From positions 1 to 16,672 of the forward strand of contig JAGLYB010000107.1 of NCBI GenBank assembly GCA_023132545.1: a stretch of DNA of 16,672 nt. Reading direction: 5' to 3'. Shown piece by piece: positions 7,131 to 13,327 of the stretch. The position numbers and the translations under genes are program-made. Source of the DNA: Candidatus Bipolaricaulota bacterium (lineage in GTDB: Bacteria > Bipolaricaulota > Bipolaricaulia > UBA7950 > UBA9294). Numbering within the stretch: position 1 is the first letter of the stretch; each line of letters opens with the position of its first letter. The notes under the pieces are model-generated. The model saw only the letters and a program-made list of their open reading frames with translations. It was not told the DNA's origin and searched no databases.

Positions 7131-8924
7131 TTATTCAGTATCGTGATCTTCGCCGGTCGCTTCGGCAAGCAGGTCTCGCATGCTGAGAGACTCATGGCCG
7201 GCGTCATCGAGGAACCTGCGATCTACGCGTTCTTTGCGTCCGCCACCGCGTTCTTTGCGTCCGCCACCGCGACCCTTTCCGCCACCACGGCCGGATGATG
7301 CTGGTCGCTCCCGTTCGCGCTCCTCAAAGGAGATTGCCGGAATCTCCGGCGGGCCGAACAGATTGCGCATAGTCAGGCGTACCTGCCGCTTCTCCTCATT
7401 AATGCCGATGATCCGTGCCTGGATCTTAGCACCAACAGCGAGTACATCGGCCGGCGTTGCGATTCGCTCGTCGCTGATCTCGGAAACGTGGATCAAACCA
7501 TCCACTTCGTCCGTGATCTTCATGAAGGCGCCGAAGTCCTTGATTTCGGTGATGACACCGTCAACAACTTCATCAATTGCGAACCGTTCAACGAACTTCT
7601 TCCACGGATTGTCCTTCAGTTCGCGGATACTGAGGGAGATTCTTCGCTCGGCAGGATCTGCACTGAGAATCTTTACTTCAACCGCGTCACCTTCGGACAG
7701 TACATCGCGAGGATGATTGACGTGTCCCCAGTCAAGTTCGGAGACATGAACCAATCCTTCGATGCCGTCTTCAAGCTTAATGAAGGCTCCGAAATCGGTG
7801 AGCTTGGTGACAGAGCCGGCAACCACTTCACCCCGAGGATACTTGGATGTGACAGCCTCCCAGGGATCGCTCTGCGTTCGACGCAGAGACAAGCTGATGC
7901 GGTGAGCTGACTCATCGACACTCAGCACAACCACCGTGACTTCATCCCCTTCGGAGACGACATCCTTGGGGCTCGCAGGGTGTCCCCAAGACAATTCGGA
8001 GACATGGACCAACCCTTCGACGTCTTGCTCTAGTTCGACGAACGCACCGAAGTCAGTCACACTAACAATGGCCCCTGTAACTTGGGTTCCGGCTGTAAAG
8101 CGTTCGGAAATACCTTCCCAAGGATTCGAGCGAAGTCGTTTAATCGATAGCGAAACCTTTCCCTTTTCGGTATCGAAATCGATAACCTTGACGTTCACCT
8201 TTTCGCCGACTTTGTATTCTGACGGCGGTACAGGCAGGTCTTTCCAGGCAATCTCAGACCGGTGAACCAGTCCTTCGAATCCGCCGATATCGACAAACAG
8301 CCCGAAGTCAACAACACTGCGGATCGTTCCTTCGATCTCCTGATCCTTCTCAAGAGACTCGAACAGAGCCATCCGCTTTTCTTTCTGTTGTTCTTTGATG
8401 AAGACCTTGTGCGAGACGACAAGATTCTTGTCTCGTCGGGACAGCTCAAGGATCTTGAACTGAATTTTCTGTCCGCGGAGTTCGTCAATCGAACTAGGCA
8501 GATCATCTCCAAGATGGGAACCTGGGAGGAACGCACGGATGCCATCGAGGTTGACGTGATACCCGGCGCTCTTTACTTCGCCTGTAATCTCACCCTCAAT
8601 CACTTCTCCATTACGGTATGCCTCTTCCAGGGTATCGATTCGCTTCTCGTATTCCGCTTGCTTCTCAGATGCGAATACCGTCCCCTTTTCTTCATCAATG
8701 TAGGTAACGAGAACCTCAACTTCTTCGCCCTCCTCAACCTTCCCGTCGGTACGGAAGGGAGAAAGTTCGGCTATCGGAAGGATTCCCTCCGATTTGTAGC
8801 CGATGTCGACAAGGATCTCGGTCTCATTGACTTGAACGACAGTTCCGGAGATTACGTCTCCGCGACTGTACATCTTGACGTCGCTTTCGGCGAAAGCGTC
8901 TTCCATCTTAATTCGCTGTTCCAT
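7131..8924 (-). CDS. rpsA: Ribosomal protein S1, six S1 domains
   Basis: The product has 597 residues. Six S1 RNA-binding folds are visible at about 20-88, 106-173, 194-263, 279-348, 364-433 and 450-520. Domains 3-6 carry the typical DFGxF and GLVHxSE signatures; domains 1 and 2 are divergent, as expected for the ribosome-contacting part. It binds mRNA to the 30S subunit and aids initiation. After domain 6 comes a basic glycine-rich stretch (545-570) containing GGGRKER twice, then an acidic end. ATG at 8924 has no Shine-Dalgarno match; ATG at codon 7 is an alternative start. A short ORF with a perfect ribosome-binding site ends 3 nt upstream. It follows plsC by 92 nt and precedes hup by 29 nt. 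Confidence 0.95.
   Translation of the reverse strand: MEQRIKMEDAFAESDVKMYSRGDVISGTVVQVNETEILVDIGYKSEGILPIAELSPFRTDGKVEEGEEVEVLVTYIDEEKGTVFASEKQAEYEKRIDTLEEAYRNGEVIEGEITGEVKSAGYHVNLDGIRAFLPGSHLGDDLPSSIDELRGQKIQFKILELSRRDKNLVVSHKVFIKEQQKEKRMALFESLEKDQEIEGTIRSVVDFGLFVDIGGFEGLVHRSEIAWKDLPVPPSEYKVGEKVNVKVIDFDTEKGKVSLSIKRLRSNPWEGISERFTAGTQVTGAIVSVTDFGAFVELEQDVEGLVHVSELSWGHPASPKDVVSEGDEVTVVVLSVDESAHRISLSLRRTQSDPWEAVTSKYPRGEVVAGSVTKLTDFGAFIKLEDGIEGLVHVSELDWGHVNHPRDVLSEGDAVEVKILSADPAERRISLSIRELKDNPWKKFVERFAIDEVVDGVITEIKDFGAFMKITDEVDGLIHVSEISDERIATPADVLAVGAKIQARIIGINEEKRQVRLTMRNLFGPPEIPAISFEERERERPASSGRGGGKGRGGGRKERGGGRKERVDRRFLDDAGHESLSMRDLLAEATGEDHDTE
7226..7267 (-). repeat. 21-nt tandem duplication in rpsA tail
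   Basis: Two exact adjacent copies (7226-7246 and 7247-7267) encode the heptapeptide GGGRKER twice in the basic C-terminal tail of S1. The copies are identical even at third codon positions, which suggests a recent duplication or slippage event. Confidence 0.85.
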
Positions 8925-8927
8925 GCT

Positions 8928-8996
8928 CTACTGACACCATCCATTGAGCTTCCTCAGAGATGCCTCTCTGAGCCCGCTTTCTCGTTTATGTAGCAA
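8928..8996 (-). CDS. Possible 22-codon leader peptide of rpsA
   Basis: AGGAGG (minus strand, 9006-9011 region) is followed at 7 nt by TTG (8996-8994). The frame runs 22 codons to TAG (8930-8928), reading LLHKRESGLREASLRKLNGW and then CQ. The stop is separated from the rpsA ATG by only 3 nt and lies in the same frame. The ORF contains the 7-bp hairpin at 8953-8972. The ribosome-binding site matches consensus as well as that of hup, whereas rpsA itself has none. This would suit translational coupling or a leader-type control of S1; only the sequence arrangement supports it. The TTG start lowers confidence. The AGGAGG might instead be chance, since the peptide is not recognisable. Confidence 0.35.
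   Translation of the reverse strand: MLHKRESGLREASLRKLNGWCQ
8953..8972 (-). promoter_or_regulatory. Hairpin upstream of rpsA
   Basis: CTCAGAG and CTCTGAG form a perfect 7-bp stem with a 6-nt loop, 28 nt before the rpsA start on the transcribed strand. No U-run follows, so it is unlikely to be a simple terminator. It may modulate rpsA translation or act as an mRNA processing site. Confidence 0.45.
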
Positions 8997-9016
8997 TCCT
9001 TATCCTCCTCGATTCC

Positions 9017-9652
9017 TTACGCGTAATCAACTCGGAGCATCAATTGTTCACTCATCTGCTGGTATTGCTCAGCTCGGGTACTCTCATCGTTTTCGTCAAC
9101 CTGTAAGTCAGAAACAACGAACGATTCACCGATCGACACGGTAAGTCGGGGAAACCGGAATGGGTGATTCGGGGGATAGGACCCGGTAGCGATGATATTC
9201 ACAGGCAATATCCGCTTGCCAGTCAACTTGGCGAAGTGAATGACTCCGGCCTTCGCATCAACCTGCCCTTGTGTTGTGCCTTCGGGGAACAATCCAATGA
9301 GTCGTTCTCGTTTCATGGCTGCCAACATTCTCCGGAAATCGCTTCTGTTGAAGTTCTCTCGGTCGATGATCGTCGAAAACATTCGTATGAGGGGTTGCAC
9401 CAACGGGTTGCCATGCATCAATCCCTTGCGCGAGATAAAATGGACACGATTGGATATCCCAAAAGCCACAGTGAATACGGGAATATCCCAATAACTGCGA
9501 TGACGCGCTACTGCGATGTATTCGCCACGCTTGTCAATGTTCTCCCTGCCCCGTATCCGGATGCGGAATAATATCTTAAGCGCTACAAGACAAAGTATCG
9601 CGATAACAGTATATAGCCCGTTCTTAATCCCGATCCTTAGCCGCCCCAGCAA
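9017..9652 (-). CDS. plsC: 1-acyl-sn-glycerol-3-phosphate acyltransferase
   Basis: The product has 211 residues. It transfers an acyl chain to lysophosphatidate to make phosphatidate at the inner face of the membrane. The hydrophobic N-terminal segment (about 13-29) is a membrane anchor. HRSYWD (51-56) is the catalytic HX4D motif, and FPEGTTQ (122-128) is the glycerol-phosphate binding block. ILPVNIIATG near residue 150 fits the fourth block. No ATG or GTG is available before the core domain, so TTG at 9652 is taken as the start, giving a 29-nt overlap with the end of cmk. The ribosome-binding site is weak, so the start is uncertain. Position between cmk and rpsA is a familiar order. Substrate specificity cannot be told from sequence. 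Confidence 0.88.
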   Translation of the reverse strand: MLGRLRIGIKNGLYTVIAILCLVALKILFRIRIRGRENIDKRGEYIAVARHRSYWDIPVFTVAFGISNRVHFISRKGLMHGNPLVQPLIRMFSTIIDRENFNRSDFRRMLAAMKRERLIGLFPEGTTQGQVDAKAGVIHFAKLTGKRILPVNIIATGSYPPNHPFRFPRLTVSIGESFVVSDLQVDENDESTRAEQYQQMSEQLMLRVDYA

Positions 9653-10262
9653 CGTTGTCCAACCGATCCTTCACTAAGTTAGATACCTCGGAAATGACCT
9701 CTCTAAGAGGCTTTTGGTCCGTTTCGATTATAGTTGCGTCCCGCGCGGGTTTCAAGGGAGCGATGGCGCGCTCGGAGTCGCGCTTATCTCGTACGGTCAG
9801 TTCCCGCGTGATTTGCTCAAGTTCGCCACACTGACGTTGTTCGAGCCTACGAGACGCCCTTTCGGACGTTGTCGCCTTGAGGAAGATCTTGACATCGGCA
9901 TCCGGCAACACGATCGTTCCGATGTCCCGCCCCTCCATAACAACGTCATGTTGACGGGCAATCTTCCGCTGCAATTCAACCAAGCGGGCTCGAACGTCAG
10001 GCAGTGTCGCAACTTGAGACGATTTCTGATCCAATTCCGGGGTGTGTAACTGCGAGGTAACATCCTGGCCATTCAGCAAGAAGCGTTCGTCGCCTGTTAC
10101 CTGGATATCGATGTCAGAAAGCTTGATTCCACGATCAAACGCCAAGGCAACGGCACGATACATCTTTCCTGTTTCAATGAAGCGAAGGCCAAACTGCTCT
10201 GCCAGTGCTTGCCCCAAAGAAGTCTTCCCGGAAGCGGCCGGACCGTCGATCGCGATCTTCAT
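9624..10262 (-). CDS. cmk: Cytidylate kinase
   Basis: The product has 212 residues. It phosphorylates CMP and dCMP with ATP. The P-loop is GPAASGKTS (7-15). ETGKMYRAVA replaces the commoner DTGAMYRA. The nucleotide-binding and catalytic region follows with MEGRDIGTIVLPDADVKIFLKA, then RDKRDSERAIAPLKPARDATIIET, all typical of the family. The CMP-binding insert is of normal size. The start is supported by AAGGGG/GAGG purine stretches 5-15 nt upstream. It follows the ispE stop by 13 nt and overlaps the plsC start by 29 nt, so it is part of the long minus-strand operon. Confidence 0.95.
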   Translation of the reverse strand: MKIAIDGPAASGKTSLGQALAEQFGLRFIETGKMYRAVALAFDRGIKLSDIDIQVTGDERFLLNGQDVTSQLHTPELDQKSSQVATLPDVRARLVELQRKIARQHDVVMEGRDIGTIVLPDADVKIFLKATTSERASRRLEQRQCGELEQITRELTVRDKRDSERAIAPLKPARDATIIETDQKPLREVISEVSNLVKDRLDNVAGAAKDRD

Positions 10263-10275
10263 CCCTCATCCCCTT

Positions 10276-10338
10276 CTATTCCGCGAACCCAATGCTTGTG
10301 GGTTCAGCGAACCCGATATTTCTGGGTTCGGCAAACCC
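10276..10338 (-). repeat. 24-nt in-frame repeat at the ispE 3' end
   Basis: Two and a half units (10338-10315, 10314-10291, 10290-10276) encode GFAEPRNI, GFAEPTSI and GFAE-stop. Each unit contains GGGTTYGCNGAACCC, itself a short inverted repeat that can form a 6-bp hairpin. Units differ mainly at third codon positions within GFAEP, so either the peptide or the hairpin has been kept. A further CCCGG/CCGGG hairpin lies just upstream (about 10365-10377). Confidence 0.8.
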
Positions 10339-11130
10339 GGACTTGGTTGGTTGGCAGTAATATACCCGGCAGCCGGGTTCCTGTCTCGTGAGCTTCTCGT
10401 AAGCCAGAGATGCTTCAGTTCGACTGGGAAACGCAGCAAAAAACGCAGATCCACTCCCCGTCATCCCCGAATACAGTCCGCCAATCTCGTTCATCGTATT
10501 TCGATACGCGGCAAGCTCTGGGTAACACCTCACCGCAGCCGGATAAAGATCGTTTCGCCCGAGCATTGGGTCGGTTGAAGCCTCATTAGTGGACAACCAG
10601 GCATTGTAAACGTCCCCAGTCGAGCAATGAATATCAGGAACGAGCAAGACGAACGTTTCCGTGCGAGGGAGGAGCTGCTGTTTAGGATGGCCTAGCCCAG
10701 CCAGATGCATACATCCGCCGGTCAAGAACAGTGGAACGTCCGATCCAATGTCCCCGGCGATCTCAGCCAGCTTGGTTTCAGGAATCACGGGTGGCACCAT
10801 CTTGTTAACAAGCGCCAGGATTGCCGCCGCATCCGAAGACCCGCCGCCAAGGCCTGCTCCTATCGGAATGGCCTTCTCAATCCAGATGTTTAGTCCTGCC
10901 TCACTTCGCTTCTCTCTTAATAACGCACGCACGGCTTGTTCGGCGATATTCGGACCGTCTAGTTTCTCACTGCACGAAACCCGCATACGCGTTCCCAAAG
11001 AGATTTCGATACGATCTGCAAGATCGATGGTTTGCACAAGTGACCGAATCTCGTGGAAGCCATCAAGTCGCAACCCACAAACCTCTAGAGACAGGTTCAG
11101 TTTTGCGTAAGCCAACACACAGGCCTTCAT
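10276..11130 (-). CDS. ispE: 4-diphosphocytidyl-2-C-methyl-D-erythritol kinase
   Basis: The product has 284 residues, from the GHMP kinase family. It phosphorylates CDP-methylerythritol in the MEP isoprenoid pathway. AYAKLNLSLEV with K10 and LDGFHEIRSL are the N-terminal signature. PIGAGLGGGSSDAAA (89-103) is the ATP loop, IGSDVPLF carries the catalytic D131, and MTGSGSAFF (223-231) is the third motif. The last 20 residues (GFAEP-type repeats, 265-284) are not part of the normal fold. ATG overlaps the stop of the upstream amidohydrolase as ATGA, so the two are translationally coupled. No other MEP-pathway gene lies in the window. Confidence 0.95.
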   Translation of the reverse strand: MKACVLAYAKLNLSLEVCGLRLDGFHEIRSLVQTIDLADRIEISLGTRMRVSCSEKLDGPNIAEQAVRALLREKRSEAGLNIWIEKAIPIGAGLGGGSSDAAAILALVNKMVPPVIPETKLAEIAGDIGSDVPLFLTGGCMHLAGLGHPKQQLLPRTETFVLLVPDIHCSTGDVYNAWLSTNEASTDPMLGRNDLYPAAVRCYPELAAYRNTMNEIGGLYSGMTGSGSAFFAAFPSRTEASLAYEKLTRQEPGCRVYYCQPTKSGFAEPRNIGFAEPTSIGFAE

Positions 11131-12263
11131 GACGAATGAACAATCTCCCCGTTGACCATAACCATCGACACGGGAGGGAAGCTCATCGCTGTTTCGATTT
11201 CGCGGTAATCGACCAGATCAAGAAGGATCAAGTCAGCAAGTTTCCCATTCTCGAGACTTCCGACCTCGTGCGACATTTCCATGGCCATCGCATTGTTCAA
11301 TGTACAGGAAATGATTGCCTCAGGGAGGGAGAGCTGCATCCGCTCCATCGCAGATGCTAGTACGGACCACATCGATCTTGCCGGGGTTTCTGCTAATCCG
11401 TTTCCAGATCCAACGGCAATTGGAAGCCCTTGATCGAGTAACGCGCGGACATCAATACGCTCCTCTGCTCCTTCCCTACGAATGGTGGGTAAGTAGACGG
11501 GGAAGACGTGGCCATCCGACAGATTCCGCGCCATATCAGGAGAAAGATGTGAGGCACAACCAATGGCAGCCACTTCGAGAGACAGTGCCAGTTGCTCCAT
11601 ATCTTTCATCTTGGGAGCCGATTCGATATGCAGTTTCGGACGTAGCCCAGCACCGGTGGCCGCCCGCAACACCGTTCTCGCCTCAGTGATGAAGCCAGCA
11701 TGATTCCCCCATCCGATATCGCAGAACGTTACCAAGCGACGCCGGCGAATCTCCGGGATTACCTCTCCTATAAGCGAAGACATGCTTCGATCACGATCTG
11801 CACCATCCTCAGGAAGCGTCGCCAGCAGTGTCCCAATGACTCGCGGATGATGATGACGTCTGAGGAGGCCAAGCGCCGCAAGCCCTTCGAAAGCTGAATC
11901 ATGCGGGCATTTGACCTCAATAGTCGTCCCTCCGCTACGAAGAGCCCGCTGAAACAGTCGCAAGCTCCAGTTCAACAGGTCTCTCCTTGGCAACTTTGAT
12001 TCCGGCAACTCATCAATCCAAGCCGGTACGTTCGGCATCACCCAAAACGGGTCGATCAACCCGGGCATCACCACACCCCTGCACGCATCGATGGTTTGAA
12101 CATGCTCTGAGCGTTGGCTTGGCAGTTCTCCCGTAATCCTCCCGTTTCGGATATACAGCTCCGTATCATTCGTAATCTGGAGTGTGTATGAGCTTTCGGC
12201 CTTGTCCAACGCACACTCGACAGGCGTGATCAGTTGGCCGATATTTGAAATAATAATGTCCAT
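11127..12263 (-). CDS. HutI-like amidohydrolase lacking metal ligands
   Basis: The product has 378 residues. It aligns by eye along the whole length with imidazolonepropionase-type amidohydrolases: GQLITP (9-14), MPGLIDP (66-72), GGTTIEVK (111-118), FCDIGWGN, KLHIES (210-215), ASHLS (237-241), YLPT, then VGSLENGKLADLILLD (334-349). The metal site looks broken. The usual DPHxH at the end of the first strand reads DPFWV (71-75), so both His are gone. The strand-8 GTDxNP reads GSGNG (285-289), without the Asp. H212 and H239 remain. The frame is intact, so it is not a decayed gene; a different activity, binding role or scaffold is possible. It starts at ATG 12263 with GAAGGA 5 nt upstream and a promoter, and ends coupled to ispE by ATGA. 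Confidence 0.8.
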   Translation of the reverse strand: MDIIISNIGQLITPVECALDKAESSYTLQITNDTELYIRNGRITGELPSQRSEHVQTIDACRGVVMPGLIDPFWVMPNVPAWIDELPESKLPRRDLLNWSLRLFQRALRSGGTTIEVKCPHDSAFEGLAALGLLRRHHHPRVIGTLLATLPEDGADRDRSMSSLIGEVIPEIRRRRLVTFCDIGWGNHAGFITEARTVLRAATGAGLRPKLHIESAPKMKDMEQLALSLEVAAIGCASHLSPDMARNLSDGHVFPVYLPTIRREGAEERIDVRALLDQGLPIAVGSGNGLAETPARSMWSVLASAMERMQLSLPEAIISCTLNNAMAMEMSHEVGSLENGKLADLILLDLVDYREIETAMSFPPVSMVMVNGEIVHSS

Positions 12264-12280
12264 TTCAGTCCTTCGTTTCG

Positions 12281-12309
12281 AGTATAGTTGGGACCGATTG
12301 ATAACACAA
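12281..12309 (-). promoter_or_regulatory. Promoter of the amidohydrolase-ispE-cmk operon
   Basis: On the minus strand TTGTGT (12304-12309) and TATACT (12281-12286) are separated by 17 nt. The -10 matches consensus at 5 of 6, the -35 at 3 of 6. The start codon is 17 nt past the -10 box, leaving a leader of about 10 nt that includes GAAGGA. Confidence 0.6.
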
Positions 12310-12336
12310 TTGCGAGCGTCAGCATTTCCTGTCGCC

Positions 12337-12365
12337 TTCGAATTCTAGTTCACCGCTACTACAAT
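12337..12365 (+). promoter_or_regulatory. Candidate promoter of the era operon
   Basis: TACAAT at 12360-12365 matches the -10 consensus at 5 of 6; TTCGAA (12337-12342) is a weak -35 at 17-nt spacing. It is identical in its -10 hexamer to the Memo-operon promoter. Its position makes the upstream ATG at 12364 unlikely as a start, because that codon overlaps the -10 box. Confidence 0.45.
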
Positions 12366-12396
12366 GGACAGATTCACTCACGAAAGGGATGAGCAG

Positions 12397-13323
12397 ATGA
12401 TGGCTGCGAAGACTCATACAACCGGAGAAGCCCGGAAACGCCGAACTGGTTTCGTCGCCGTGCTCGGGCAGACGAACGTCGGCAAGTCAACGTTTCTCAA
12501 TGTCGTCATGGGAGAGAAGCTGCTGATCACGTCAAAGAAACCACAAACGACACGCAATCGAATTCGTTGTGTGCTAACCACGCACGAAGCCCAGATTGTG
12601 TTTGTCGATACGCCCGGACTGCATAAGCCGGGCGACCAGCTTAGCCGGCGTATTCTTCGCGAAGCCAGGCGAGGTCTCCGCGGGATGGACGTTCTCATCT
12701 ACGTCGTTGAGCCCTGGGGGAAAATTTCTGAACTCGATCGCATGGTCTTCGCTGAATGGCAGGATATCGCAGTCCCAATCCTTCTGTTGGTGAACAAGAT
12801 CGACCAGGCCAAGGGAAGCGCTCTCGAAGAAACGTTGATCGCCTATGAGAAGACCGACCTATTCGCTGAGCTCATTCCCATTTCCGCAACCCAGAAATCG
12901 GGAATCAGCGATGTTGTTAAGACGATAACCAAATACTTGTCGCCAGGAATGACCCTCTTTCCTGATGACCAGAAATCGGACCAAACAGAGAATTTCTTGA
13001 TTGCCGAACTCATTCGAGAGAAGGTCTTCCGCCTAACCCATCGCGAGGTTCCCTATTCAACTGCAGTTCGACTAAAATGGCTCAGCGAGCGTGATGACGG
13101 CATCATAGAGATCAAGGCCGAGATCATTGTTGAGCGCGAATCACAGAAGGGCATTCTGATCGGGAAGGGCGGGAAGATGATCAAGAAAATCGGATCGCTG
13201 GCTAGAACGGACATCGAGTCCTTGTTGGGAAGTCGCGTCTTTCTTGAGACAATCGTCAAGGTGCGAGCCAATTGGACGAACGATTCGGATCAAATTGAAC
13301 AGCTGACGCAATCGACAAGGTGA
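12397..13323 (+). CDS. era: GTPase Era
   Basis: The product has 308 residues. It binds 16S rRNA and helps mature the 30S subunit. G1 is GQTNVGKS (24-31) in place of the common GRPNVGKS; then KPQTTR (G2), DTPG (G3), NKID (G4) and ISA (G5). The C-terminal KH domain has GILIGKGGKMIKKIG. Start choice: AAGGG (12384-12388) lies 8 nt before the double ATG at 12397/12400, whereas ATG at 12364 overlaps a -10 box. The next gene begins 4 nt after the stop, so the two are likely cotranslated. Confidence 0.94.
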   Translation: MMAAKTHTTGEARKRRTGFVAVLGQTNVGKSTFLNVVMGEKLLITSKKPQTTRNRIRCVLTTHEAQIVFVDTPGLHKPGDQLSRRILREARRGLRGMDVLIYVVEPWGKISELDRMVFAEWQDIAVPILLLVNKIDQAKGSALEETLIAYEKTDLFAELIPISATQKSGISDVVKTITKYLSPGMTLFPDDQKSDQTENFLIAELIREKVFRLTHREVPYSTAVRLKWLSERDDGIIEIKAEIIVERESQKGILIGKGGKMIKKIGSLARTDIESLLGSRVFLETIVKVRANWTNDSDQIEQLTQSTR

Positions 13324-13327
13324 GGAA

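Noticed and set aside
6718..7146. Plus-strand ORF opposite hup
   Set aside because: It covers the terminator hairpin and the HU gene, which has an unambiguous protein signature and ribosome-binding site on the other strand.
8262..8993. Plus-strand ORF of 243 codons opposite rpsA
   Set aside because: It lies entirely over the six-domain S1 gene and its leader and resembles no protein; codon shadow.
10276..10338. CRISPR-like array at the ispE end
   Set aside because: Units are contiguous 24-nt in-frame repeats with no unique spacers and no cas genes nearby.
11127..12263. Amidohydrolase as a decaying pseudogene
   Set aside because: The frame is full length with a promoter, a good ribosome-binding site and a coupled downstream gene; only the metal ligands are missing.
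12364..12396. Upstream ATG for Era
   Set aside because: The codon overlaps a TACAAT -10 box, while the ATG at 12397 has AAGGG at good spacing.
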